In this document: positions 37,040-47,465 of the stretch, piece after piece
Position numbering within the stretch: the stretch's first letter is position 1
How the letters are laid out: every line of letters starts with the position of its first letter
Source of the DNA: Anaeromyxobacter dehalogenans 2CP-C
GTDB taxonomy: Bacteria; Myxococcota; Myxococcia; Myxococcales; Anaeromyxobacteraceae
Direction of reading: 5' to 3'
NCBI RefSeq assembly: GCF_000013385.1
Contig: NC_007760.1
Span: forward strand, 992,001 to 1,056,000
Length of the DNA stretch: 64,000 bases
Translations under genes and position numbers: made by a program
Notes under the pieces: model-generated
Databases searched by the model: none
What the model saw: only the letters and a program-made list of their open reading frames with translations
What the model was told of the DNA's origin: nothing

Positions 37040-37507
37040 ATGCGGATCTCGTTCGCGCCGCTGGGAGCGGCGGCGGTCGCCGCGCTGCTGCTCGGGTCCG
37101 GGGACGCCGGCGCCCGGGAGAAGCTCCGGCCGGACGGCGCGAGCCGGGCCGACGTGGAGGCAGGCCGCGCGGATCGCGCGCCGCCCGGTGCACCCGCCGC
37201 CGGACCCGTCGGTGGCGACGCGCGGGGGCAGGCGCCCGCGGACGATCGCGCCGGCGAGCACGGGCAGCAGAACGGCGTCGGCCACGACAACGGCGGCGAC
37301 CACGGCAGCGGCGTCGGCCAGGGGAACGACGGCGATCGGGGCGCCGGCGGCGGGTGGGGCGTCGGCGGGGTCGGCGGCGGGGACCCTGGCGGCGGCGGGA
37401 GCGCCGGTGGCATGAGCGTCCCGGAGCTGGACCCGTCCGCGGCCGGCGTGATCTCCGCGCTCGTGGTCGGCGGCGGCGTCCTGCTGGCGCGCCGCCGTCG
37501 CCGCTGA
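37040..37507 (+). CDS. VPEID-CTERM-type exosortase target protein
   Basis: A 155-residue exported protein with a signal peptide (about 1-24), a Gly/Asp/Arg-rich low-complexity middle of about 100 residues, and a tripartite C-terminal sorting signal: the motif SVPELDPSAAG at residues 126-136, a hydrophobic helix (VISALVVGGGVLLA) and a final Arg cluster (RRRRR). This matches the VPEID-CTERM class, in which the tail holds the protein in the inner membrane until a dedicated exosortase cleaves it. The exosortase E/protease gene follows 10 bp downstream. A GGGGGAGA site precedes the ATG. The mature function is unknown, probably a surface component. Confidence 0.82.
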   Translation: MRISFAPLGAAAVAALLLGSGDAGAREKLRPDGASRADVEAGRADRAPPGAPAAGPVGGDARGQAPADDRAGEHGQQNGVGHDNGGDHGSGVGQGNDGDRGAGGGWGVGGVGGGDPGGGGSAGGMSVPELDPSAAGVISALVVGGGVLLARRRRR

Positions 37508-37517
37508 GCGGCCCGCC

Positions 37518-39161
37518 ATGAGCGCGGGCGCCGTCGCCGTCACGTCCCGCGGCAGCGGCCTGCGCGCCGCGCGCCTGCGGGCGGGGCTGCGGTGGACGGT
37601 CCCGGCGGCGCTGCTGGTCGCGGAGTACCTCGGCCTGTCGCTGCTCGTGGACCTGCCCATGGCCGGGCCAGCGATGGCGCTGGTCCGGCCGCTGCGCATG
37701 CTGGGGCCGGTGCTGTTCGGCGCCGCCGGGGCCGGCTGGCTCATCGCGCGCGGCGACGCACGCGCCGCCGCGACGGCGGTCCCGCTCCCGCCGCTCCCCG
37801 CGTGGCGGCCCTGGCCGGTCCTCGCGCTCCAGGCCTGCGCCTACGCGGTCACCGCCGCCGTGGCGGTGGCGCTGCTGCGCCCCGGCGGGCCGCCGCCGTC
37901 CCCGCGCGCCATGGCGGGCTTCATCGCCTGCGCGGCGGTCGCGGGCCTGCTCGCGCTTCGTTCCGCCGCCCCGGTCCGGTGGCTCCTCGCCGCGCTCGCC
38001 CGCCGCTGGCTCGCGCCGCTGGTGGCGCTCTCGGTGGGGCTGCTCGCCTGGCGCGCGGCGGCGGCGGCCGAGGGGCTGTGGGGAACGCTCTCGGCGGTGA
38101 CGCTGCACGCGGCGGGCGCGCTGGCGTCGGCGGCGGGCGCGGCGATCCGGGTGGACGCCGCCCGGAGCGTGATCCGGGCGAGCGGGCTGCGCATCGAGAT
38201 CGCGCCGGTCTGCTCCGGCGTGGACGGCGTCGGGCTGGTGGTCCTGTTCCAGGCGGTCTGGATCGCGCTCGCGCGCGGCCGCATCCGCTGGGAGCGCGCG
38301 CTGCTCCTGCTGCCGCTCGGCGCCGCGGCCGCGCTGGCGGGCAACGTGCTGCGGGTCGCGGTGCTGACGCTGCTCGCGGCCGCGGGCCGCCCGGACCTCG
38401 CGTTCGGCGGCTTCCACTCCAAGCTCGGCTGGGCGTTCTTCATCGCCATCGCGCTCGGCAGCGTCGCCGTCGCCGAGCGCTCGCGGTGGCTGGCCCGCCC
38501 CGCCGGCGCGGAGGGCGGCACCGCCGCGGGCGTGCCGCCCGGCGCGGGCGCGTACGCGGCGCCGTTCGTCGCCACGCTGGCGGCGGCGCTCGTCACCTCG
38601 ATGCTGGCCGGGGGCGCGCTCGATCGGCTCTACGGGCTCCGCGTCGCCGCGGGCGCCGCGGTCCTGCTGGCGGTCCGGCGCCGCCTGCCGGCGGCGGTCC
38701 TCGCCCCGGCGCTGCTCCCCGTCGCGGCGGGGCTGGCGGTGGGCGCCGCCTGGATCGCGCTGGCCGGCGGCGACGCGACGCCCGTCTCCGAGGCCCTGGC
38801 GCGGATGGGCCCGGCGGAGCGGGCCGCGTGGATCTCGGCGCGGCTCGCCGGCTCGTGCCTGCTCGTGCCGGTCGTGGAGGAGCTCGCGTTCCGCGGCTTC
38901 CTCCTGCCGTGGCTGGTGGCGCCGGGCTTCCGGGACGTGCCACCGCGCGCCTGGAGCTGGCCGGCCGCGCTCGGCTCGTCGCTGGCGTTCGGCGCCGTCC
39001 ACTCCGAGTGGCTGCTCGGCGCCGCCGCCGGCCTGGCGTTCGCGGGCGTGCGCCGCTGGCGCGGCCGCCTCGGCGACGCGGTGCTGGCGCACGCGGTCGC
39101 GAACGCCGCCCTCGCGGCCGCGGTGCTGGGGGCCGGGCGCTGGGGGCTGTGGGGCGGGTGA
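37518..39161 (+). CDS. Exosortase E / CPBP protease fusion
   Basis: A 547-residue polytopic membrane protein made of two enzymes. The N-terminal exosortase part has the catalytic Cys232 in APVCSGVDG, Arg279 in GNVLRVA and His300 in GFHSKLGW. The C-terminal part is a CAAX-type (CPBP/Abi) protease with EELAFRG (Glu454, Glu455, Arg459), His495 in FGAVHSEW and Asn529 in HAVANA. This fusion is the signature of exosortase E, which serves a VPEID-CTERM target. The substrate gene lies immediately upstream in the same transcript. It converges on kdpE with 9 bp between stops. Confidence 0.9.
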   Translation: MSAGAVAVTSRGSGLRAARLRAGLRWTVPAALLVAEYLGLSLLVDLPMAGPAMALVRPLRMLGPVLFGAAGAGWLIARGDARAAATAVPLPPLPAWRPWPVLALQACAYAVTAAVAVALLRPGGPPPSPRAMAGFIACAAVAGLLALRSAAPVRWLLAALARRWLAPLVALSVGLLAWRAAAAAEGLWGTLSAVTLHAAGALASAAGAAIRVDAARSVIRASGLRIEIAPVCSGVDGVGLVVLFQAVWIALARGRIRWERALLLLPLGAAAALAGNVLRVAVLTLLAAAGRPDLAFGGFHSKLGWAFFIAIALGSVAVAERSRWLARPAGAEGGTAAGVPPGAGAYAAPFVATLAAALVTSMLAGGALDRLYGLRVAAGAAVLLAVRRRLPAAVLAPALLPVAAGLAVGAAWIALAGGDATPVSEALARMGPAERAAWISARLAGSCLLVPVVEELAFRGFLLPWLVAPGFRDVPPRAWSWPAALGSSLAFGAVHSEWLLGAAAGLAFAGVRRWRGRLGDAVLAHAVANAALAAAVLGAGRWGLWGG

Positions 39162-39170
39162 GCCGGCGCA

Positions 39171-39862
<692 letters not shown>

Positions 39863-39866
<4 letters not shown>

Positions 39867-42571
39867 GCCGGGCCTCCGCGCGGCGGCGCGGGCTCCGGCG
39901 GCGCCGGGGGCGGCGACTGGACGGGGAGGGTGAGCCGGAACACCGATCCACCGCCCGGCCGGCTCGCGGCGGTCAGGCGGCCGCCGTGCGCCTGCGCGAT
40001 GGCGCGCGCGATGGGGAGGCCGAGGCCGACGCCGCGGACGCCGGGGCGGGCGGCGCGGTGGAACCGCTCGAAGATGCGCTCCTCCTCGCCGGCCGGGATG
40101 CCCGGTCCCCGGTCGGCGACCTCGATCACCAGCGTCCCGCCCTCACGCACCGCCGCGACGGAGATCTCGGTCCCCGGGGGCGTGTACTTCGTGGCGTTCT
40201 CGAGCAGGTTGACGAGCAGCTGCTCGATCAGGATCGGGTCGATGGAGAGGAGCGGGAGGTCGTCCCGGAGGGCGATGGCGACCGGGCGGTTCCCCAGGGC
40301 ACGCTCGACGCGGTTCATGGCGGCGCCCACCACCTCGACGAGCGGCACCCATTCCCGCCTCGGCTCGACCACGCCGGAGTCGAGCCGCGTCATGTCGAGG
40401 AGGTCCGAGACGAGCCGCTCGAGGCGCTCGGCCTCCTCGACCACGGTGGCGACGAGCTCCCGGCGGACCGCCGGGTCGGCGACGGCGGCGTCGAGGAGCA
40501 GCGTCGAGGCGCCGGTGATCGCCGCGAGCGGTGTGCGCAGGTCGTGCGAGACGGCGGAGAGCAGGCCGCTCCGGAGCTCCTCGGTCCGGGCCCGCAGCGC
40601 GGACCGCCGCGCCTCGTCGGCGAGGCGCACGCGGTCCAGCGCGACCGCCGCGTGGCGCCCCAGCGACTCCACGAGCTCGCGCTGCTCGCCGTCGAGGGTG
40701 CGCTCGCGCGGCGCGCGGAGGGCCAGGATCGCGAGCACGTCCCCGGAGGTCCGGAGCGGCAGGCACAGCACGGGCTCGCCCGGGAGCGTGTCGGTGCCGC
40801 GGCCGGCCGGCCGGCCGTGCTCGTGGGCCCACTGGGCCACCGCGCGCGCCCCGGCCGTGAGCGCCTCGCCGGCGGGCACCGCGGCGAGCGGCTCGAGGGT
40901 CTCCCGGTCCTTCGCGACCAGGAACACCGCCGCGCAGTCGAACGCCTCCGCGACCGCGCCTACGCAGGCGGCGCCCACGCCGGCGGCGTCCGCCGCGGCG
41001 GCCAGCTCCTTGCCGAGCGCGTACACGGCGCTGGTGCGCCGCTCCCGCGCCACCGCCGCCTGCTGCTGCTCGCGCAGCCGCAGGGTGAGGGTCCCGATCA
41101 CCACCCCGACGCCGAGCATCATCGCGAAGGTGAGGAGGTAGCGGGCGTCGGTGACGCCGAGCGTGAACGACGGCGGGACGAAGAAGAAGTCGTAGCAGGT
41201 GACGGCGAGCACCGCGGCGACGACCGAGGCGCGGCGGCCACTGGTGAGCGCGACCACCATCACGCCGAGCAGGAACAGCATCTCCACGTCCGGCACGTGG
41301 AGGAGCGCCCGCGCCGCTGCCGCCAGGGCGGTGGTGACGCCCATGATGGCGACCGCCCGCAGGTGCTCGCGGAGCGGCGTGGGGCCCTCGCGGCGCGCCG
41401 GGGCGGCGCGTCCGGGCCCATCGCCGTCGGTGCCGGCGAGCACGTGCACCTCGATGTCGCCGCTGCCGCGGATGACCTCATCGACGAGGGAGCCGCGCAG
41501 GCGGTCCCGCCAGCGCGGGTGGCGCGGCTTGCCGAGCACGATCCGGCTGACGTTCCTCCGCCGCGCGAAGTCCAGGATCCCGTCGGACACGCGGACCCCG
41601 GAGAGGCGCACCACCTCGGCCCCGAGCGACTCGGCGAGGCGCAGGTGCGCCTCCAGGCGGTCGCGGTCCTCCTGCGGGAGCGGGGGCTGGCCGGTCGCCT
41701 CGACCGCCGCGGCGAACCATGGGGCGCGGAGGCCGGCGGCGATCCGCCGCCCGGCCCGGACGATCCGCGCCGAGTCGGGCGCGTGCCCGACGCAGACGAG
41801 GACGCGCTCGGCGGTGGCCCAGGCGCGCCGGACGCCGTGCGCCTCCCGGAACGCGAGCACGTCCACATCCGCCCGGTCCGCCATGCGGCGCAGCGCCAGC
41901 TCCCGGAGCGCGAGCAGGTTGCCGCGCTTGAAGAAGTGCTCGCGCGCGAGCGCCGCCTGCTCGGGGACGTAGACCTTGCCCTCGCGCAGCCGCTCCAGGA
42001 GCTCCTCGGGCGCCACGTCCACGAGCTCGACCTCGTCCGCGCGGTCCAGGATCGAGTCCGGGATCGTCTCGCGCACCTGCACGTGCGTGATCTGCGCGAC
42101 CACGTCGTTCAGGCTCTCCACGTGCTGCACGTTCAGCGTGGTGTAGACCTCGATGCCCGCCGCGAGCAGCTCGACGACGTCCTGCCAGCGCTTGGCGTGG
42201 CGCGAGCCCGGCGCGTTCGCGTGGGCCAGCTCGTCGAGCAGCAGGATCCGGGGCCGGCGGGCGAGCGCCGCGTCCAGATCGAACTCCTCCACGACGCGGC
42301 CGTGATGCGGGAGGGCGCGGCGCGGAAGCACCTCGAGGCCGAGCATGAGGCCGGCGGTGTCGTAGCGGCCGTGCGTCTCGACCGCGCCGATCACGACCTC
42401 GACGCCCTCCGCCACCAGGTCGCGGGCCACCTGCAGCATCCGGTAGGTCTTTCCGACGCCCGGCGCGAAGCCGAAGAACACCTTGAACCGGGCCCGCCGC
42501 GCCCGGTCCTCCTCGGCGCGCGCGTGCGCGAGCAGCGCGTCCGGATCTGGTCGTTGGTCCGGCGACGTCAC
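39863..42571 (-). CDS. kdpD: KdpD sensor histidine kinase
   Basis: A 902-residue membrane kinase of full length. Domains in order: the N-terminal KdpD domain with a P-loop (GFAPGVGKTYRML), a Usp-like domain (about 250-370), four transmembrane helices (about 395-500), a GAF region (about 520-640), HisKA with His676 in AVSHDLRTPLAAI, and HATPase (NLLENATKYTPPG, GPGIPAGEEERIFERF). It senses potassium and ionic state and phosphorylates KdpE. The ATG overlaps the kdpC stop and its stop overlaps kdpE, so C-D-E are coupled. Confidence 0.96.
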
Positions 42572-43179
42572 GGCTCGGGCTCCTCCGCCTCGGTCGTCCC
42601 CGCATCAACGCCCGGGGCCTCGAGCGCGTCAAGCGCGAGATCGAGCGCGAGGACGTTCACCCGTGGCGCGCCGAAGAGCCCGAGCAGTGGCGGCTCGACG
42701 TGGCGCTCGACCAGGGCGCGCACCTCCGTCGCGGGCAGGCCGCGCGCCGCCGCCACCCGCCGGACCTGGTAGAGCGCCCCGGCCGGCGAGAGGTGGGGGT
42801 CGAGCCCGCTCGCGGAGGCCGTCACCAGGTCCACCGGGACCGGCGCCTCGTTGCCGGGATCCGCCACCCGGAGCGCGGCGACGCGGCCGCGGACCGCCTC
42901 CGCGAGCGCGGGGCTCGACGGCCCGAGGTGGGACGCGGCCGACGCGCGGCCGTCGTACGGGATCGGCGCGGTCGCCGAGGGGCGCCCCCAGAAGTACCGC
43001 GGGTCCTGGAACGGCTGCCCGATCAAGGCGGAGCCGGCTGGGTGGGCGTCGCGCGGCAGCACGCTTCCGTTCGCCTGGAACGGGAAGAGGAGCTGCGCCG
43101 CCGCCGTGAGGAGCGCGGGGTAGGCGAGCCCGGTGAGGAGCGTGAAGGCGGCGAGCAGCGCGAGGGCGGGGCGGAGCAT
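42568..43179 (-). CDS. kdpC: KdpC, potassium-transporting ATPase subunit C
   Basis: A 203-residue subunit with one N-terminal membrane helix (LALLAAFTLLTGLAYPALLTAAAQLLFP) and the periplasmic KdpC domain: GSALIGQPFQDPRYFWGRPSATAPIPYD, then VTASASGLDPHLSPAGALYQVRRVAAARGL. KdpC stabilises the complex and aids ion affinity. The C-terminus adds an acidic tail (EAEEPEP). The ATG at 43179 has an AGAGGTG site and starts 11 bp after kdpB. Confidence 0.95.
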   Translation of the reverse strand: MLRPALALLAAFTLLTGLAYPALLTAAAQLLFPFQANGSVLPRDAHPAGSALIGQPFQDPRYFWGRPSATAPIPYDGRASAASHLGPSSPALAEAVRGRVAALRVADPGNEAPVPVDLVTASASGLDPHLSPAGALYQVRRVAAARGLPATEVRALVERHVEPPLLGLFGAPRVNVLALDLALDALEAPGVDAGTTEAEEPEP

Positions 43180-43190
43180 GGCGCACCTCT

Positions 43191-45278
43191 TCAGACCAGG
43201 TGGAGCGCGGCGAGGGCGAGGTCGATCAGCTTGATCCCGGCGAACGGGACCGCGAGCCCGCCGGCCCCGTACAGCAGCACGTTGCGGCGAAGCGTCACCG
43301 CCGCCGGGGCGGGCCGGAACGCGATGCCTCGCAGCGCGAGCGGGATGAGCCCGACGATGACGAGCGCGTTGAAGACGACCGCCGAGAGGATCGCGCTCTC
43401 GGGCGAGTGGAGGCGCATCACGTCCAGCGCTCGAAGCCCGGGGTAGGTGAGCGCGAAGGCGGCCGGCAGGATGGCGAAGTACTTGGCCACGTCGTTCGCG
43501 AGGCTGAAGGTGGTGAGCGCGCCGCGGGTCATGAGCAGCTGCTTGCCGATCTCCACGATCTGGATGAGCTTGGTCGGGTTCGAGTCGAGGTCCACCATGT
43601 TGCCGGCCTCCTTCGCGGCCTGCGTGCCGGTGTTCATGGCCACCGCCACGTCGGCCTGCGCCAGCGCGGGGGCGTCGTTGGTGCCGTCGCCCGTCATGGC
43701 CACGAGGTGACCCCTCGCCTGCCACTCCCGGATGATCGCGAGCTTCCGTTCCGGGGTGGCCTCGGCGAGGAACTCGTCCACGCCCGCCTCCGCCGCGATC
43801 GACGCGGCGGTGAGCGGGTTGTCGCCGGTCACCATCACGGTGCGGATGCCCATCCGCCGCAGCTCCGCGAACCGCTCCCGGATCCCGCCCTTGACCACGT
43901 CCTTCAGCTCGATCACGCCCAGCGCGCGCCTCCCGTCCGCGACGGCGAGCGGCGTGGCGCCGCGGCGCGCCACGTCGTCGGCGATGGCCTGCACCTCGGC
44001 CGGCAGCGTCGCGCCCAGGCTCGCCACGAACCGGGCCACCGCGTCCACCGCGCCCTTTCGCAGCGAGCGGTCGCCCAGGTCCACGCCGCTCATCCGCGTC
44101 TGCGCGGTGAACGCCTGGAAGCTGGTCCCCGGCTCGAGGTGGGGCGCGCGCAGCCCGTGCCGCTCCTTCGCGAGCACCACGATGCTGCGCCCCTCGGGCG
44201 TCTCGTCGGCGACGGAGGCGAGCTGCGCCGCCCCGGCGAGCTCGCGCTCGGAGACGCCGCGGACGGGCAGGAACGCGGCCGCCTGGCGATTCCCCAGCGT
44301 GATGGTGCCGGTCTTGTCGAGCAGCAGCACGTCCACGTCGCCGGCCGCCTCGACGGCGCGCCCGGAGGTGGCGATCACGTTCGCCTGGATCATCCGGTCC
44401 ATGCCGGCGATGCCGATGGCGGAGAGGAGCCCGCCGATGGTGGTCGGGATCAGGCACACCAGGAGTGCGACGAGGACGGTGAGCCCGACCGGCGCGCCCT
44501 GCCCCGACGCCCTGACCGCGTGGACGGAGAAGGGCAGGAGCGTCGCGGTCGCGAGGAGGAACACGATGGTGAGACCGGCCAGCAGGATGTCGAGCGCGAT
44601 CTCGCTGGGCGTCTTCTGGCGCCGGGCGCCCTCGACCATCGAGATCATCCGGTCCAAGAACGAGGACCCCGGCTCCGCCGTGACGCGGACCACGATCCAG
44701 TCGGACAGGATCCGCGTCCCGCCGGTCACCGCGCTCCGGTCGCCACCGCTCTCGCGGATCACCGGCGCGCTCTCGCCGGTGATGGCGCTCTCGTCCACCG
44801 AGGACATCCCCTCCACCACCTCGCCGTCCGCGGGGATCGTCGCCCCCGCCTCCACGAGCACCAGGTCGCCCGTGCGCAGGCGTGGCGCCGGGACCTCCTC
44901 GCGCGCGGCCTCCCGGGACGGCGCCGCCAGCCGGACCGCGATCACCTCGCGACGCGCCCGTCGCAGCGCGTCGGCCTGTGCCTTGCCGCGCCCCTCGGCC
45001 ACCGCCTCGGCGAAGTTCGCGAACAGGACCGTGAACCAGAGCCCCAGCGACACCGCCAGGATGAACGAGGGCGGCGCGTCGCCGCGCCCGGTGGCGAGCG
45101 CGTGCGCGAAGAGCACGAGCGTGAAGGCGCTGCCGACCTCGACCGTGAACATGACCGGGTTGCGGAGCATGCGCCGAGGGTGAAGCTTCCGGACCGCGTC
45201 GAGCGCCGCGGCGCGCAGGACGGCGGGCGTGGCGAGCGGCCTGGGTGCAGGGGAGCGCTGCTCGAGGAGGGCGGCCAT
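43191..45278 (-). CDS. kdpB: KdpB, P-type ATPase catalytic subunit
   Basis: A 695-residue P-type ATPase. The phosphorylation site is Asp321 in [13 protein letters not shown]; the actuator loop is [15 protein letters not shown], the hinge region is [15 protein letters not shown], and the Mg site is [12 protein letters not shown]. It hydrolyses ATP to energise potassium passage through KdpA. The ATG at 45278 has a GAGGTAA site; it begins 5 bp after kdpA. Confidence 0.97.
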   Translation of the reverse strand: MAALLEQRSPAPRPLATPAVLRAAALDAVRKLHPRRMLRNPVMFTVEVGSAFTLVLFAHALATGRGDAPPSFILAVSLGLWFTVLFANFAEAVAEGRGKAQADALRRARREVIAVRLAAPSREAAREEVPAPRLRTGDLVLVEAGATIPADGEVVEGMSSVDESAITGESAPVIRESGGDRSAVTGGTRILSDWIVVRVTAEPGSSFLDRMISMVEGARRQKTPSEIALDILLAGLTIVFLLATATLLPFSVHAVRASGQGAPVGLTVLVALLVCLIPTTIGGLLSAIGIAGMDRMIQANVIATSGRAVEAAGDVDVLLLDKTGTITLGNRQAAAFLPVRGVSERELAGAAQLASVADETPEGRSIVVLAKERHGLRAPHLEPGTSFQAFTAQTRMSGVDLGDRSLRKGAVDAVARFVASLGATLPAEVQAIADDVARRGATPLAVADGRRALGVIELKDVVKGGIRERFAELRRMGIRTVMVTGDNPLTAASIAAEAGVDEFLAEATPERKLAIIREWQARGHLVAMTGDGTNDAPALAQADVAVAMNTGTQAAKEAGNMVDLDSNPTKLIQIVEIGKQLLMTRGALTTFSLANDVAKYFAILPAAFALTYPGLRALDVMRLHSPESAILSAVVFNALVIVGLIPLALRGIAFRPAPAAVTLRRNVLLYGAGGLAVPFAGIKLIDLALAALHLV

Positions 45279-45283
45279 GATGG

Positions 45284-47020
45284 TTACCTCGGCACGGCCT
45301 GGAGGTGCTCGATCACCGGGCCCAGGGCGAGGGCGGGGAGGAACGTGAGCGCCCCCACCAGGAGCACGGTGGCGACGAGCAGCCCGGCGAACAGCGGTCC
45401 ATGGGTCGGGAGCGTCCCCGGTCCGGCGGGGACCGGCCGCTTGCGCGCGAACGCCCCCGCGATCGCGAGGACCGGCAGCATGACCCAGTAGCGTCCGACC
45501 AGCATCGCGACGCCGGTGAGCAGGGTCCAGAACGGCGTGCTCGCGGCGAGGCCGCCGAACGCGGAGCCGTTGTTGTTCGCGGTCGAGGAGAGCGCGTACA
45601 GCAGCTCGGTGAAGCCGTGGGGCCCGGGGTTCCCGACGGCGCCATACCCGGCGGGCAGCAGGCACGCGGCGGCGGTCCCGAGGAGCACCGTCGCCGAGGG
45701 CGCGAGGATGGCGAGGCTCGCCATCTTCACCTCGTACGCCTCGACCTTCTTGCCCAGGTACTCCGGCGTGCGGCCCACCATGAGGCCCGCGAGAAAGACC
45801 GCCAGGATCGCGAAGAGCAGCATCCCGTACAGGCCCGATCCGACCCCGCCGAACACCACCTCGCCGAGCTGCATCAGCCAGAGCGGCCAGAGGCCGCCGA
45901 GCGCCGTGAAGCTGTCGTGCGCCGCGTTGACGGAGCCGTTGGAGGCCGCGGTGGTGGCCGCCGCCCAGATCGCGGAGTCCACCGGCCCGAGCCGCGCCTC
46001 CTTGCCCTCCATGTTGCCGCCCGGCTGGAGCGCGGAGGGGGACGCATCGACGCCGAGGGCCGCCAGCGCCGGGTTTCCGCGCTGCTCCGCGGAGACCGTG
46101 GCGACGGTGAGGGGGACGAGGATGGCGAGCATGGCGGAGTACACGGTCCACCCCTGCCGCCGGTCCTTCACCAGCGCCCCGAACGCGAAGCAGAGCGCGG
46201 CGGGGACGAGGAGGATCGAGAGCGCCTCGAGCAGGTTGGAGAGCGGGGTGGGGTTCTCGTACGGGTGCGCCGAGTTCGCGTTGAAGTAGCCGCCGCCGTT
46301 CGTCCCGAGCTGCTTGACGGCCACCTGCGACGCCACCGGGCCGAGGGCGACCACCTGCTCCGCGCCCGGGCTCGCGGCCGTCGCCGACAGCGTCGGCCAG
46401 CGCGCGGCGGCGGAGGACGTCTGCGGCACGCCCTGCCAGGCGAGCAGCAGCGCCAGGGCCGCGGCCAGCGGCAGGAGCAGCCGGAGCGTCACCCGCGTGA
46501 GGTCCACCCAGAAGCTCCCGAGGCCGCTGCCCGCCGGCCCGGCCAGGGCGCGCACGAGCGCGGCCAGCACCGAGATGCCGGTCGCGGCCGAGAGGAAGTT
46601 CTGCACCGTCAGCGCCCCCATCTGCGTCAGGTGGCTCATGGTCGACTCGCCGCCGTAGGCCTGCCAGTTGGTGTTGGTGGCGAAGCTGACTGCCGTGTTC
46701 CATGCCACGAGGGGCGACACCGCCGGGAGGCCGGCGGGGTTCCCGGGGAGCGCCGCCTGCAGCCGCTCCAGCGCGAAGACGGCGAGCAGTCCCGCGGCGT
46801 TGAAGGTCAGCGCGGCGGCGGCGTACCGGCGCCAGCCCATCTGCTCGGCGGGATCCACGCCGGCGAGGCGGTAGAGGCCGCGCTCGAGGCGGGCGACCGG
46901 ACCGCGGCCGTGCGGCGGGGCCGTGGAGAGTACCCGCGCGGCGTAGGCACCGAGGGGAACGGCGGCGGCCGTGAGCAGGCCGAAGAACGCGGCGATCTCC
47001 GCGAGGGCGGCGGCGGTCAC
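45284..47020 (-). CDS. kdpA: KdpA, potassium channel-like subunit
   Basis: A 578-residue membrane protein with about ten helices and the four pseudo-repeat selectivity regions seen in KdpA, for example [39 protein letters not shown] and [15 protein letters not shown]. Length is normal. The start is GTG at 47020, overlapping the kdpF stop (GTGA), so translation is coupled. It provides potassium selectivity for the Kdp pump. Confidence 0.97.
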   Translation of the reverse strand: MTAAALAEIAAFFGLLTAAAVPLGAYAARVLSTAPPHGRGPVARLERGLYRLAGVDPAEQMGWRRYAAAALTFNAAGLLAVFALERLQAALPGNPAGLPAVSPLVAWNTAVSFATNTNWQAYGGESTMSHLTQMGALTVQNFLSAATGISVLAALVRALAGPAGSGLGSFWVDLTRVTLRLLLPLAAALALLLAWQGVPQTSSAAARWPTLSATAASPGAEQVVALGPVASQVAVKQLGTNGGGYFNANSAHPYENPTPLSNLLEALSILLVPAALCFAFGALVKDRRQGWTVYSAMLAILVPLTVATVSAEQRGNPALAALGVDASPSALQPGGNMEGKEARLGPVDSAIWAAATTAASNGSVNAAHDSFTALGGLWPLWLMQLGEVVFGGVGSGLYGMLLFAILAVFLAGLMVGRTPEYLGKKVEAYEVKMASLAILAPSATVLLGTAAACLLPAGYGAVGNPGPHGFTELLYALSSTANNNGSAFGGLAASTPFWTLLTGVAMLVGRYWVMLPVLAIAGAFARKRPVPAGPGTLPTHGPLFAGLLVATVLLVGALTFLPALALGPVIEHLQAVPR

Positions 47021-47109
47021 GACAGCTTCTCCGGGAAGAGCAGGGCAAACCCGAGGTAGCCGAGGAGGCCGACCACGAGGGCGCCGGCGACGAGCGTGAG
47101 CGCGGTCAT
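47017..47109 (-). CDS. kdpF: KdpF small membrane subunit
   Basis: A 30-residue single-helix protein: ATG, then [29 protein letters not shown] and TGA. The length, single hydrophobic helix and the LLFPE end fit KdpF, a lipid-like stabiliser of the KdpABC complex. It lies directly ahead of kdpA with overlapping stop and start. The ribosome site is weak, so coupling to the preceding 27-residue ORF (10 bp upstream) may help. Confidence 0.85.
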   Translation of the reverse strand: MTALTLVAGALVVGLLGYLGFALLFPEKLS

Positions 47110-47119
47110 GGGGCGGGCC

Positions 47120-47203
47120 TCACAGGCGGTCGAGGAAAGCCGCCAGCGCGGCGGTGGCTGCGAAGAACGCGAGCGTGAGCCCGACGGCCAGGAGGTCGGT
47201 CAC
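47120..47203 (-). CDS. 27-residue putative membrane peptide upstream of kdpF
   Basis: A GTG start at 47203 with a GGAGG site five bases upstream opens a 27-residue peptide: TDLLAVGLTLAFFAATAALA, then AFLDRL and stop. It has one hydrophobic helix flanked by an N-terminal Asp and a C-terminal Asp-Arg. Similar tiny ORFs ending in a CDRL/DRL-type motif occur ahead of kdpF in other bacteria as far as I recall. It may be an extra Kdp accessory peptide; it is too short to be sure. Confidence 0.55.
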   Translation of the reverse strand: MTDLLAVGLTLAFFAATAALAAFLDRL

Positions 47204-47274
47204 GGGTGCCTCCAGGCGCGGAGCGCCGCCGCGGCGGGCCCGATGAGGCGGAGGTGGGGTGCGTCGGTGGCCAT
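47200..47274 (-). CDS. 24-residue candidate leader peptide of the kdp operon
   Basis: An ATG at 47274, preceded by a GAAGGGAG site eight bases away, opens a 24-residue, non-hydrophobic peptide (MATDAPHLRLIGP ...) whose TGA overlaps the GTG of the 27-residue ORF (GTGA). The site and coupling are suggestive of a translated leader. It could equally be chance in GC-rich DNA. Confidence 0.35.
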   Translation of the reverse strand: MATDAPHLRLIGPAAAALRAWRHP

Positions 47275-47324
47275 GGCGCCGGCTCCCTTCACCCCGGAGG
47301 CTACCCGGGGCGGCATCAGGGCGG

Positions 47325-47364
47325 CGTCAAGGTGCAGGCCCACCCCGTCAAGGAAGCGTCAAGG
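47325..47364 (-). promoter_or_regulatory. Direct repeats upstream of kdp, likely KdpE-type operator
   Basis: The octamer CCTTGACG (minus strand) occurs three times, at 47364-47357, 47353-47346 and 47332-47325. Spacings of 11 and 21 bp place all copies on one face of the helix. A degenerate fourth copy (CCTGATGC) lies near 47320-47313. OmpR/KdpE-family dimers bind such direct repeats. The site sits about 50 to 90 bp before the first small ORF of the operon. Confidence 0.55.
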
Positions 47365-47465
47365 CGACCCGGCCGCCCCGGCACCCGATTCGTCACGCCG
47401 CCGCCGCGCGCTCGACATGCGCGCGCGCCATCCTGCGCGTGCGCCGGAGCGCGGAGGTGGCCTGC

